A stretch of 64,000 bases of DNA from contig JAUCEF010000017.1 of the NCBI GenBank assembly GCA_033558025.1, forward strand, positions 2,046,001 through 2,110,000, read 5' to 3'. The stretch comes from Phytophthora sp. 'mugwort' (lineage: Eukaryota > Oomycota > Peronosporomycetes > Peronosporales > Peronosporaceae). Of this stretch, positions 1 to 9,959 are shown in pieces. Both the position numbers and the translations under genes were made by a program. The notes beneath the pieces were generated by a model. That model saw nothing but the letters and a program-made list of their open reading frames with translations, did not search any database and was not told where the DNA came from. How positions within the stretch are numbered: the stretch's first letter is position 1; the number at the start of each line of letters is the position of its first letter.

Positions 1-295
1 CTTTATTGTAGGCGTCTGACCGAAAGAGAGGTTGCGTCACTTTTAAAGAAATTTATACATGTACTATACTACTGCTTTGCCGAGCGCTGAACTCGTCCGT
101 GGCAGTTAGTCCTGGACAGAAATGAGTTCAGTTGGTAACGACTACGAACGGAGCTCGTTGGACAAGGTGAAGCGCCAAAGTGCAAGAGTCGACACAACGA
201 AGCTCATATATTTCAGTGATCCAACCCCAGCGCAGCATGGTTTTCGCACGCTGCTCGGGATCATACTGTAGAGGGGGTAGAATTTCCGATATAGC
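1..295. other. Left flank, no gene seen
   Basis: This is the downstream flank of the BioD-like gene that ends at 296. A 175-residue plus-strand frame starting near 180 runs antisense through that gene and lacks any recognisable domain, so I read it as a shadow. No RNA gene or repeat was seen here. Confidence 0.5.
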
Positions 296-1783
296 TCAGA
301 TAGGAACGGTGTCAAACGTCGGCAACCGCACTGTCTCCGTCGACGTTTGGGTCTCGGTTGAATCGAATGGGGAGAGCGTCATAGTCTCCGTTGACGACGG
401 GATCTCGACCGTGTTGAGGGAAGTAGAAGCAGTAATAGCATCAAAAGCTGGAAGCTCAACCGTCTCAAAAGACGTCGGAATCTCAAAATTGCGAGCACGC
501 TTCGGCTTCTTCGCTGTAGTATTGGGAGCTTCAGTCTTTGGGTCATTAACAACGTTCGCCGACTTGCTCTTAGCTGCTCCTTGGTTGGCCTCGGCGTCCA
601 TAAGCAGCTTCGTCAAATCAATGCTCCGGACAAATGCATCCACGACCTTCTCAGCCAATTCGCTCTCGGTATCTGTGAGAAACACGCCAGACACAGGCTC
701 ATTCTGACCTTCTTCACCTGCCTTTTCGGCACTAAGAGCGCTGTGTCCGCCATCGGTCAGTTCGGGGAGAAAACCGTACACGCGTTTTTCGGGCTGGAAC
801 TGCTCGAAGTACGCCGTTACGTTCTGTTGACAGTTCTCTAAACTGTAAAAACCGTCTTCTGGCAAGCGGTTATAAATGCCACCCAGCACCTTAACGTCGT
901 GACTCTCAAAGAACGTCGCGTTCAGGTTGAACGAGTCCACGGCGTCGCCCACCCCTTTCTTGCCAACAAGCACCACGGGCGTCTCCAACTTCTTGGCCAC
1001 GTGAGCATTTGACACACCACAAATCGACCCCACAGCGGGATATCCAACGCCATCCACGACCACGACTTTCTTGCTTCGGCCCACTTCTTCCACCTTCTGC
1101 TTGGCCTTCTCCAACATCTGCGCCGACGTTTCTGTCTTACCCATTAAGAACTCCCTTGTGAAACCTTTGTAGAATAGAATAGGTCCCACGTCGCAGCAAG
1201 TGACGCCCTGTTGGCGACAGAACTTGGCCACCAGCTGCGGCTTCTCGCACTGCGTAGCCGGCTTGATGTATGCGATGTCACCCGCCTCGTAGCCACTGCG
1301 CAGAAGGGCGCCTATCAGGCCCAGACATACCGTGGACTTGCCGACATGAGCTCGATCCCCACTGACGAAAAGCCGTAGCGGTGGCGCCTCTTGTGCGACA
1401 GGAGCGGGCGTCGCAGCGGAGTATCGGGACTCGAGCAGTTGCTGCTTCATCCACTGCATAACCGCCGCCTTGCCCCGCACGATCAGCTCCTTCTGGTCAA
1501 CTGATATGCGCGCGAACAGCTCGCCAAGCCCCTGCGGATTCACCTGGCCCTGGTTAGTCAGCGCGTTGGCCGCCGACGGCCGCTCGCTCTCTTGGACGGG
1601 ATTCTTCTTGAGCTCCTGCGCGGCCAGCGCCTCCACCTCCTCGGCACTCGCGCGGGTTTCGCTATGCAGCGCAAGTCCGGGTCCATAGAGAGCGCTAAAC
1701 CCGCGCAGGAAGGCCAGCACCTCCTTCAGCTCGGCGTCGCCCTGTCGCCCGAAGATCACGCACCGCACGATCGCGACCGTCAT
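296..1783 (-). CDS. P-loop NTPase of the dethiobiotin synthetase (BioD)-like family
   Basis: Intact 495-residue frame. The core (about residues 135-330) has a P-loop, GDRAHVGKST at 142-151, a hydrophobic strand ending in VVVDGVGYP near 240-249 (Walker B-like), and GGIYNRLPEDG near 301, the pattern of BioD/CobB-type P-loop enzymes that carboxylate or amidate small molecules. The roughly 130-residue N-terminal part is helical and charged and I do not recognise it. The C-terminus after about residue 400 is Ser/Thr/Pro-rich and repeats a short unit (ETVELPAFD, ETMTLSPFD, ETVRLPTFD). True BioD proteins are about 220-240 residues, so this is a larger eukaryotic relative and I would not call it the biotin-pathway enzyme without phylogeny. 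The start at 1783 is the first Met, with an initiator-like motif 25-31 bases upstream. Codon use is GC-rich, like the genes at the far right and unlike the transposons. A single exon is visible. Confidence 0.8.
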   Translation of the reverse strand: MTVAIVRCVIFGRQGDAELKEVLAFLRGFSALYGPGLALHSETRASAEEVEALAAQELKKNPVQESERPSAANALTNQGQVNPQGLGELFARISVDQKELIVRGKAAVMQWMKQQLLESRYSAATPAPVAQEAPPLRLFVSGDRAHVGKSTVCLGLIGALLRSGYEAGDIAYIKPATQCEKPQLVAKFCRQQGVTCCDVGPILFYKGFTREFLMGKTETSAQMLEKAKQKVEEVGRSKKVVVVDGVGYPAVGSICGVSNAHVAKKLETPVVLVGKKGVGDAVDSFNLNATFFESHDVKVLGGIYNRLPEDGFYSLENCQQNVTAYFEQFQPEKRVYGFLPELTDGGHSALSAEKAGEEGQNEPVSGVFLTDTESELAEKVVDAFVRSIDLTKLLMDAEANQGAAKSKSANVVNDPKTEAPNTTAKKPKRARNFEIPTSFETVELPAFDAITASTSLNTVEIPSSTETMTLSPFDSTETQTSTETVRLPTFDTVPI

Positions 1784-1807
1784 TGTTGAGAATGTGTTGT
1801 GTTTTTA

Positions 1808-1814
1808 AGAGTGA
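1808..1814 (-). promoter_or_regulatory. Candidate oomycete initiator (Inr)
   Basis: On the minus strand the sequence reads TCACTCT, which fits the YCAYTYY initiator core reported for oomycete promoters. It lies 25-31 bases upstream of the ATG at 1783. Seven degenerate positions match often by chance, so only the position supports it. Confidence 0.35.
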
Positions 1815-2229
1815 CCGTTACTTGCAGCGATTCGATTGGTAAAAAAACATGTGGTAAATTTGGTTACGCCAGTCTGCGGCAGCTAAGTGCCACTTTTGCC
1901 ACTTTCTGGGCGTTCACTTGAAATACCACCACACAAACTTCCATTGTAGGCTAAGGTCAGCGACCAGTTTCGTGTTTCTTCGGACCTCATTGTGTTAGAG
2001 GTCATTGCACCTTAGCGAAAACGTGTTGGCGATGATGGATGACGGTTTTCAAAAGATTTCATTCTCGAGAATTCTTGTGTTTTTCCGCAGCATATGAGCC
2101 GGGATGGAAAGGGGCTGAAAACGGTCAAACACACAAGCACCGAGAAAGATGCAAAAACCAGTTTCGTGGCGCTTTGTGACTTGCTTCCAGTATGTTTTCG
2201 GATCGAAAGATGGTTTTCCAGGCATGGGA

Positions 2230-2274
2230 CACTCTGGTGGGTTACCACCAGAGTGCTCTACCCACCGTGGGTAG
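2230..2274. repeat. Two adjacent perfect hairpins
   Basis: CACTCTGGTGG (2230-2240) and its reverse complement (2245-2255) are separated by 4 bases. Immediately after, CTACCCAC (2258-2265) and GTGGGTAG (2267-2274) form a second perfect inverted repeat with a 1-base spacer. The stretch 1815-2383 otherwise holds no frame I can support. The hairpins could be a transposon end or a structured RNA element. Confidence 0.6.
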
Positions 2275-2383
2275 GCGTTTACAAAGAGCAAATCAAGTGG
2301 AGCTTGGATCACTTTAAGAAAGACATTAGTTTAAACAGGTCATACAGGGGTCAATCTTGAAGCTGACAGAATCAGAAAACAGC

Positions 2384-2460
2384 GCCGACAGTCCAGTTGG
2401 TTAACGGCGGGGCTTATTGAGGGCCATTGTACTTGGCGTGGGTTCAAATCCTCGCAAGCA
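2384..2460 (+). pseudogene. tRNA-like sequence (SINE head or tRNA relic)
   Basis: The stretch has an A-box-like start (GTCCAGTTGGTTAACGGC from 2391) and a B-box-like GGGTTCAAATCC about 45 bases downstream, as in a pol III promoter. The T stem has one mismatch and no acceptor stem can be paired, so it is not a functional tRNA. A tRNA-derived SINE head or an old tRNA copy fits. A TATATAAA run about 60 bases downstream may belong to the same insertion. Confidence 0.4.
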
Positions 2461-2603
2461 CTTTGGAGTAGGGTATGTCGCTATGCTATAAGGCATAGTT
2501 AATTCTCCGCGCTCAAATTGTATATATAAAGCAGGAGACTTTATTGGGACCACCATGCAATATGAATACCAACACTGTATCTGTCTGTGTATTTGCTTGG
2601 CAT

Positions 2604-3994
2604 TTACACAACTGCAGACTGAACTATAGTTTCGACAGTGGTGTCGCTCGTCGTCTCCTTAGTCTGCTTAGTCTTCTTCTGCTCCAACTCCTCCATTAGT
2701 TCAACGTTCAGTATTCGTCCGCTCACCGGCGCGGTCTTTCTCTTCTTTTTTCTTGGCTACAGGCAATGGCAGTGTCAGAATCTCTCGGCTGATATTTAGT
2801 TCAGCTTGCACCACGCTGCTAATCGAAGGTATGCCGGCGTGCCATTTCTAGTGAAGAGACTCATTCGGTGGTGCATGTTCACGAGCGAGAGTGGGAAGAG
2901 GCCACACACCTTAAACCCGGACGTCACATTGATTGGTGGCCAAATGGCATCGCTTCCAAGCCATGCACGAGATACGCACTGCAGTCACTTTATCGATGGA
3001 GCAACCTCCATCGGCATCCTCGTCGACAAACTCGTTCACCAGAACGCGCAGTTTGCCCTCCAAAACGCAAATACAGCCACGTCGAGCGGCTTAAAGAGAT
3101 GGGTAGCATTAGCTGGTAGACAAATCAGCACGACTTGGAGCTTGTCGCCGGCCAGCTCTATCATTGAGCGCGAGTAGTGCGAGCTGCATCCATCCATTAC
3201 CGGAATGAGTGGGCGCTTGACTGTAGAGGCACGGCGGCAGCAAAGAACTTGAGCCACGACTTGCATGCTCAAAATCCCTGAAGGTGTTGCAGTCACACCG
3301 GTCCCTGGTACTTCAGACTCTTTTAGTATATTGAGCTTCACTATTTTCCCGGGCTGAATAAACAAAGGGGGGGGGGACAATAAACTCCGATGCTTCCGCA
3401 AGCAATAGTAGTCATGTGAAAACTGGTTGTAGGAGTGGTGGTCCACACATTCTTCGACCGACGCACAGCAATAACCCGCTTGCTCTTCGGGTCCTTGTAG
3501 AATGCTGTTTCGTCGACGTTGAGCATCTGATCAGCGTCGGCGTTTGCTTCGATGGTTGCTTTGGCGAGAGAGTTGAAAAGCTGGCGAATGTCCGAAAACT
3601 CAACCGTGTTGCGAGTCTTTGAGAGCGTCTGCACCATGCGATCTGTAAGGTCTGGGTGACGCTCCATATATCGGGTATACCAGCCGTCGGTAACGGCCCT
3701 ACCGGCAAATAATTCAGAAATCTCGGTCGTCTTCTTCATGATATCCGACCAGCCGACAGAGTGGCGCACAATTTGGCGGCCGATGATCCAGTCAAAGATG
3801 GCATCTTCCGTTTCTGAAGACAAGAGAGGTTGTGGGACCGCGGGACCGCGGTGCTGCTGCGTTTTGCCATTCTTGGCGTTGCCCGCAGCGTGCTATCGGG
3901 ATTTTAAACTCACACGAAATTACCTTGGACAACCCTCCGTCCAGCACCCGTTGGACTGCGATGTCAAGCTCTTCTGTGTGTAGTTTGGTGCCAT
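2604..3994 (-). pseudogene. pogo/Tigger-like DDE transposase, frameshifted
   Basis: Read on the minus strand from the ATG at 3994: a psq-type helix-turn-helix remnant (VLDGGLSKV), then a CENP-B-type DNA-binding region (WYTRYMERHPDL near 3660), then the DDE_1 catalytic region with VDETAFYKDP (first Asp, about 3510), MDGCSSH (second Asp, about 3195) and ATHLFKPLDVAVF (about 3070). The basic tail ends with a stop at 2604-2606. Both catalytic Asp regions are visible. The frame is broken near 3850-3960, at a 10-base G run (3367-3376) that shifts the frame in mid-domain, and by stops around 2990. The family is a cut-and-paste transposase acting in the nucleus on TA targets. I could not find clean terminal inverted repeats on either side, so the element ends are unknown. 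Confidence 0.8.
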
Positions 3995-4089
3995 GGCGGA
4001 AATGGCGGTAACTTGTGTTTGGCTCCCCGCCGAAATCACAAGTGATTTGAAATATAAAATAACATGCCGAGAGGGGCTCTCATGCCCCA

Positions 4090-4130
4090 CCAATTAAGTT
4101 GCTGCTTTCATATTTCAGCAGCTCAATTGG
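4090..4130. repeat. Imperfect palindrome
   Basis: CCAATTAAGTTGCTG (4090-4104) pairs with CAGCAGCTCAATTGG (4116-4130) at 13 of 15 positions around an 11-base loop. It lies upstream of the pogo-like transposase and could be a remnant of its terminal region or a separate small insertion. The rest of 3995-4375 shows no gene. Confidence 0.5.
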
Positions 4131-4461
4131 TCGATAACGACAGCAACACTAAACTGATTGGGGCTACAAAGCTTGTCGCTGACCTTACTGTAGATTTTCC
4201 TGAAAATGTTTGTGTGTGTCGGACAAATTGTCCAGTTGCTTCGTGGAGTTCAGATTGCTATCTACTGTATACAACTTTCAATATACGCTTCACTAGACAC
4301 GATTTGTTGGATCGAATCCAACAGGACCAACCTCTGCATATGTATATGTTCTTACAGAGGTAGCTTAAAGAACCCTGTAACGGGGTTACATAAAAAGTGC
4401 CAAGTTACTCTTCAGAGCAGGTGTACCCAAGTACACTAAGTGATGTAGCTAAACATCACTA

Positions 4462-4484
4462 TGACGTCGACGATAATGACGTCA
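4462..4484 (+). promoter_or_regulatory. Paired CRE/bZIP-like sites in E1 5' LTR
   Basis: TGACGTC (4462-4468) and the perfect palindrome TGACGTCA (4477-4484) lie 15 bases apart in U3, about 120 bases upstream of a TATA-like sequence. The 3' LTR has lost the interval and neither palindrome is intact there, as expected for deletion between two TGACGTC direct repeats. Such palindromes bind ATF/CREB-type bZIP factors elsewhere. Activity here is inference. Confidence 0.45.
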
Positions 4485-4598
4485 TGGATAGGTACCACAG
4501 ATATGGTACAAAGACCTCAGAGCCACTCAATCGGATAACATCTAGGGTACTTTATAGGTGACTAATAGTTAGTATGTAGACGCATTAAAGGGGTCACC

Positions 4599-4606
4599 TA
4601 TAAATA
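4599..4606 (+). promoter_or_regulatory. TATA-like box of E1 LTR
   Basis: TATAAATA occurs at the same place in both LTRs (4599-4606 and 11568-11575) in a well-conserved block. It is the likely core promoter of the element, with transcription starting shortly downstream. Confidence 0.5.
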
Positions 4607-4740
4607 TATTCAGTCTTAAACCTACCTAATTTTGGTAACACTCCCACAGGCGAGGGACTGGTGAACTGCCGTTCACTGAGAGTCTGTATACTCTCCGGAA
4701 GTCACACTTCATGTGCGCAAGGTGTTGTGTGCCCGTCACA

Positions 4741-4764
4741 TTTGGTAGCACTAGTAGCCAATCC
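4741..4764 (+). other. Primer binding site of E1
   Basis: The sequence right after the LTR (TTTGGTAGCACTAGTAGCC onward) resembles the one after the E2 LTR stub (32137 on: TTGGTATTACTTGTAGTC). Conservation at the same place in two elements supports a primer binding site. I could not assign the tRNA. Confidence 0.5.
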
Positions 4765-4808
4765 ACGCCTACGCGGATTACTAACTGAAACCTCTGGGTC
4801 CTAGCAAC

Positions 4809-5880
4809 ATGGACCGGAATGAGTTTCCTCATCAGAACGACTCACAGTTTGAGTCCGTTTGCAAGATGGCTGGCATCTTTGGTATGGATGCCTTGCATAG
4901 CTTGGCATCGTCAGCGCAAGCTTAGCAGGCCGAACGCGTGACCGTGTTCGGCATGTATGAGCGGGGGCTCATCGAACATGTTCGGAGCGACCTGCAGGTT
5001 CCGGCCGCAGAGCCGAAACCGGTTTACCCCAAGCCGTTAAGGCTGAAGGTAAACCCTTATGAAGGGAAGGAAGGTGAAACCTTCACTTCTGGGTGCGAGT
5101 GGTAGAGCTCGCAATGGATGCGGCTCTCATCTGTTTGGAGAACCTCCGAGTGGCTTTCACCCTCTCCAACCTTAGCGGGCGAGCTAAGCGTTGGGCGTAT
5201 GCGCGGAAAGTGACGTCGCCTGGATGCTTCGCATCATGGGCTCAGCTGTGTGAACAGCTTAGAGCCGCGTTCCTATAGGCGAACTATGAGTACCGCCAGC
5301 GGTCACGCTTCCTGTCATGTAAACAGGGAAAGCGTGAGCTGCACGAGTACATCCAGGCGATGTAGCAGCTCACCGCATCCCTCGTGGGAAATCCACTCCA
5401 TGAACACAACTAGATGACGGTGTTCATGGACGGCTTAAAAGTAGGTCCGGCCCGCATCCAGCTGTTTCCGGTGCAGGCCAATACTCTAAAACAAATGCGA
5501 TCCAAGCTGTCCTCCAAGAGGAGTACAGTCACCGCCAGCAGCGCACGCCGGCGGCGATGTGGCCAGGGGCTGCGACACCAAGTCGCGGGGCCCGAAGCGG
5601 GCCAGTTCCCATGGAAATTGGGCTCACTTAAGCTGCATGATATTCGCTGCTATAGCTGTGGTAAGCTATGTCACGTGCCTGTCCTGCGGGGGGACGTTTC
5701 CCTCCAAAGCCCATCGCGCTCAAGGGTCCCTGGTAAAGCGGCAACCCCACGGACAGGGAAACGCAGGACATCAGTAGGGGCGAGGCGCCCTACTGGGGAA
5801 GATCTAAGTCTTCATGAGCGGTGCGCGGGTGTCGCACACCATGGAGACTTAGTCCCTGAGAGGCTTTGCACTATCGAATC
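4809..5880 (+). pseudogene. E1 gag, many stops
   Basis: It starts with an ATG at 4809 (MDRNEFPHQN...), 68 bases after the LTR. The capsid-like region reads across at least two frames: PYEGKEGETFT near 5060, ALICLENLRVAF near 5120 and WAQLCEQLRAAFL near 5240-5275, then KQGKRELHEYI near 5325. A zinc-knuckle remnant (CYSCGKLCH, about 5650-5676) keeps two Cys and the His of CX2CX4HX4C. E2 gag at 32277 shares the layout (LKVN or MVNVK, then FEGKGG, then a capsid core, then a knuckle). The protein would form the particle and bind RNA. In-frame stops at 4923, about 5276 and elsewhere make it non-functional. Confidence 0.75.
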
Positions 5881-5948
5881 GAAGAAGGGCAGCGATGGGC
5901 TGCTAGTAGTACACGTAAGTGTACTGGGATATACCCATCCCTTTCGTG

Positions 5949-7990
5949 TCTAAATAGACTCCGGGGCGTCGAAGAACTTCGCACGCCGCCAGACTGTTGC
6001 GGAGAACAGCAACAAGTTGGCCGATGCTTTACGAAAAAGTAAAGGCAACGGAAAAGTGTCGGTGCAACTGACCGACGGAACGGTGGTCACCGTTACCAAG
6101 ATCCACGTGGAACTAGCTGTGAAGTTCGAGGACTTCGACAGCATGGAGCAGTTTACTGTCCTAGTTAGACATGGACAAGTGTGACTTGATCCTGGGCATA
6201 CCCTGGCTCGAGAACTATGAGCCATGGATCGATTGGCGAAACAAAGGCATCGGGGACAGCCGGCCGGCAGTTACTGGCAGAGCATTGGAGAGTCATGTTC
6301 ATATCTCTGCCAGGAACTGGGGCATCCAGAAGGGGCATCGGGATGCAAGAGCATCCAATGAATTTTTGTGGGCCGCCGACGTATTGAGCGACTCTCTAGA
6401 AGCACAGCACCTGGTCGAGTGCGGCAGTTCATACCGGACAGCCCTCGACCCCGCCGGAATCTAGACCGGCGGCCAAAAAAGGCTTCAAGAGTGGCGGTGC
6501 CCGCAGGAACCGACCGGATGGGTAACCTAGGTCCACAACAGGTTACCCAGACTGAAACTGGCGAGGAAGGCGCAGAATGCGTTTCCTGTGTGGGTAACCT
6601 TGTTCCACGCCAGGTCGCCCAGACCATAACTGAAGAAGAAGTGGCGAAATGCACTTCTTGTGGGATCAGGCACGAGATTAATCTCGTGCCGGGCAAAGTG
6701 CTGTGTCACCAGACAATGGCCACTGCCTCGAGAGCAGTGCGGGGTCATTGATGCCTTCTTCGCCGCATAGGCCAAGGCAAGTATGGTGCGGGAATCGAAA
6801 TCCCCGCACTCGACGTCAACCTTCTGCGTTCGGAAGCCAAACGGGAAGTGACGTCTGGTTCTCGCTTTTAATAAGCTGGACAACGCAACGGTACGCCCAG
6901 ACACCCATCCCGCGAAATGATGTGTTGTTAAGCAACATGGCCGGGTGCGAGATATACAGCGCCCTGGATCTTGTGGACGGATACTACCAGATCCTGATGC
7001 GGGAGAAGTCCATCCCGCTTACAGCAGCGAGTACCCCGAGCGGTATGCTCTGGGAGTTGCTTGTGATGCCACATGGCCTGTCTAATGCCCCGGCGACGTT
7101 CAATCGCCTGATGACGCAGTTGTTTAGACCACTATGTGCAGACGCACAGTCGTTTTCGCCCATAGTCGTGCACGACATTTTCGTCCATAGCCGTGCCGAG
7201 GGAGGCAAAAGACGGTTATGGAAGTGAATTTGGAGCACCTCCGTCGAGTGTTGGAGGTCATGAGAGCTAACAAGCGCTACGCCAACATCGACAAGTACGT
7301 CTTCGCGGCGCAAGAGATCAAAGTTCTCTGTTGCTTCGTTAGCAACGTCGGCGTTCGAGCCGACCCGGACCAGTTAAGGCGATTCGGCTTCGCCAACGCC
7401 AAGGTCCCAGAAGGGCCTGAGGAAGTGGCTGGGCTCAGCCAACTACCTCCATAAGTACAGCGAAGGGTAAGCGGGTCTGGCTAGACCCTTGTCGGATCTT
7501 CTAAAGAAGGATACCGACTGGCACTAGGGGCGTGAGCATCAGGGAGCCTTTGACAATGTCAAGACAAGCCTTCAGAAGGCGCCTGTCCTGGCACTGCTGG
7601 ACGAGACGAAGCCGTTCAGCGTCGTCTGCGATGCATCCGATTATGAAATCGGATGTGTATTGCTGCAACACAATGCAGCTAGACGTGAACGAGTGATCTC
7701 GTTTCAGTCCAGGCAGCTCAAGGCTGCCGAATGGAATTACCCCGTTCAGGACAAGGAGCCGCTTGCCATGAGGTACGCCCTTGTCAAGTTAAGCATCGCC
7801 TGGGCTCACAGCCCTTTGTGATCTACACAGATCACGCATCCATACGGGCGGCGACAAATTCGCCCCATCTGTCCCAAAGAATGGCGATATGGCTGTGCTT
7901 CTTCGCGGAAATACAACTTCCGCGTCGAGTACAAGCCTGGCAAGCTCAACGAGCTTGTCGATGCGTTGTCACGCAGACCGGACTATGGGC
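5949..7990 (+). pseudogene. E1 pol: aspartic protease, RT, RNase H
   Basis: The protease begins with IDSGASKNFARR (Asp codon at 5957) and ends around LILGIPWLENYEPW (6190-6220). The RT follows after an Asp/Glu-poor linker: LDLVDGYYQILM (6967-7000), TPSGMLWELLVMPHGLSNAP (7030-7090) and HDIFVHSRAE (about 7173-7200). The YFDD active site before IFVHSR is replaced by sequence reading IVVHD, so the enzyme is dead. RNase H shows YPVQDKEPLAMRYAL (about 7738-7780) and ends with the family's KLNELVDALSRRPDY (7948-7985). Several stops and shifts split the frame. The family's role is to copy element RNA into DNA inside the particle. Confidence 0.8.
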
Positions 7991-7999
7991 TGGTGCACA

Positions 8000-9925
8000 T
8001 AAGTCGTGCCACGACCGATCTGTACGATCAGATACGCATGGCGTATCTGGGCGACGAAGCCCTGGCACTTCTAGTGCGTTTCCTGGCCGCTGGCAAGGAA
8101 GCCAAGGCCGAGTGGCTCACGCCACATCAGAGAGCCTGCTCATCGATACGAGTGGGCCGATGGCCTGCTCTACTATCGAGTGGAGCCCCATGAACCCGCA
8201 CGGGTAGTCGTTTCAAGCGCCGAGGAACTCAGGTTTGACATCATACAGGAGGCGCACCTTGCGCCGTCCAGTGGTCACTTGGGCCGCGGGAAGTCCTTCC
8301 AATCGGTCTCTCAGTACTTTTGGTGGACCCACATGTACAAGTGGGTCGCACAGTACGTGAAGATATGTGAAGCATGTCAGCGGGTGGATCCCGCCGAGCA
8401 CGCCTCGGCTCCTTCGCAGCGCCTGCCCGTTTCCTGCGGACTGCTGGAAGTCGATGAGTCTGGACTTCATCTTTGGGCTTCCAGCCGACGGCCACGGCAA
8501 CACCGGCGTCTTGGTGTTCGTATGCCGTCTGAGTAAGATGGTGCATCTTGCTCCGGTTAAAGTCACAGTGACCGGGGAACAGGCTGCGAAGCTTTCCTTG
8601 ATGGCGTTTTCCGCCATCATGGTCTGCAAGAGACAATTGTTTCGGATCGTGACCCGCGGTTTACCGCTGCGTTCTATTCCAACTACTCGGAACAAGGCTG
8701 CACATGTCCACTGCCGATCATCTTCAGACGGATGGGCAGACGGAGTGTGTTAACCGAGTGCTTGAGGACACTTTACGCAGCGTCTGTGCGGAGGCTCTTC
8801 GCACTTGGTCAGAACTCCTGCCAGTAGTTGTGTTTGCACTCAACAATGCGGTTCACGTATCGATCGAGTATACCCCGTTCTATCTGAATGGCTTGCGTTA
8901 TCCACGGGTGCCGCTCACTTTGTGGGGCAGCACCCCGTCTTCAGTTCTAAGTGGGGGAGAGGCTGGGAAAGCCCTTTCCTTCAAGGTCTCGGACATGAAA
9001 GAGTTTTCCTCACGGAACACGTGGAGTCTTTATAGACACCAGGCCGAACGTAGTCAGCCGTGCCGGTGATGCTATAGCAGTGGCACAGGACAAAAAAAAG
9101 AGTACTCAGACAAACAAGGAAGAGGAAACTTAAACGTGTTTAAAGTGGGTGAATTAGTCCTACTAGACACTAGGAACTTGCCACTCGCCACGGTAAGTTC
9201 CGTTGGGAGCAACAAGCTGAAGCACCGCTTCATTGGACTCTCTGCGGTCCTGGCCAGGCATGGTGAGGCATATACCATTGACCTGCCTAAATCGATGACG
9301 ACCCACGCGACGTTCGACGTGGGCCGTCTGAAGCGATATCATGACCCGCAGGGCTCACAGACCCCAGCTCTACAAAGCGAGGCTACGACTCTTGGCTCTG
9401 AGAGACAACGCCCGTTGGACTCGGTCCATGGACGCCCAAAAGGCATCCAGACGTTGGAAAATCTCGTCCACGTCATTCGTACGATGGTCGACACGTCCTT
9501 CAAGGGCCGACAAGTCATCGGCCACACGATTCATGTCGTCACGAATCGGCCCAAGGACCCCAGATTTCCTGGCCTGGGCGGCAGCAGCCCCGCCCTCACC
9601 AACTCCAAGCGCAATCTCAAGCGCAAGGACTCGACGACGAAGAGCGGCGTCTTCAGCGACTTAAGGTGGAGCCGAAGGCGGCACACCAGGTCCTGAACCG
9701 GATCGGAGGGGCGGCGCCTTATACTCGTACTCGTTCGAGGGCACCACCGCCTTCTCCTCGACCGTAATGGGGAGACCCACTACCACGTGGAGCGTGTGCT
9801 CCAGGAGCGGCGCATTCATGGGAAGCGGGTACTCGGAGGCTGAGTGCTCCTGGGAGCCGTACGTACAGCGCCATGGTGACTGCCGGAAGGCTGTCGCGAT
9901 CTGTGAACAGAATCGGCGGCGGCTT
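8000..9925 (+). pseudogene. E1 integrase and truncated chromodomain
   Basis: The zinc-binding region reads GHLGRGKSFQ then YVKICEACQRV (8270-8390), giving the HHCC pattern. The core keeps MSLDFIFGLP (8453-8480, first Asp) and STADHLQTDGQTECVNR (8704-8755), but the central part around the second Asp is frameshifted. The C-terminal region has FKVGELVLLDTRNLP and FDVGRLKRYHDP (9136-9350). A chromodomain start, HYHVERVLQERR, lies at about 9776-9812 and its end, ECSWEPYVQRH, at about 9838-9875. The central strand (the usual YLVKWRGY part) is missing, so about 25-30 bases were deleted. Chromodomains guide such integrases to methylated-histone chromatin. Compare the intact copy in E2 at 37035-37200. 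Confidence 0.75.
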
Positions 9926-9959
9926 CGTAAGTAGTTCGGGCTTTGTTGCACGAACGGGA

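Larger units (their letters stand above)
4376..4740 (+). repeat. E1 5' LTR
   Basis: It begins TGTAACGGGG and ends CCCGTCACA. The right copy ends CCCCGTTACA, an exact inverse of the start, so the original terminal inverted repeat was 10 bp. Compared with the right copy it carries about 15 extra bases around 4465-4480. The E2 LTR starts with the same TGTAACGGGGTTACA, so the two elements are related. Confidence 0.9.

Noticed and set aside
180..841. Plus-strand frames of 175 and 86 residues
   Set aside because: They run antisense to the BioD-like gene, have no domain, and the minus strand carries the P-loop and strand motifs.
2384..2460. Functional tRNA gene
   Set aside because: A and B boxes are present but no acceptor stem forms and the T stem has a mismatch.
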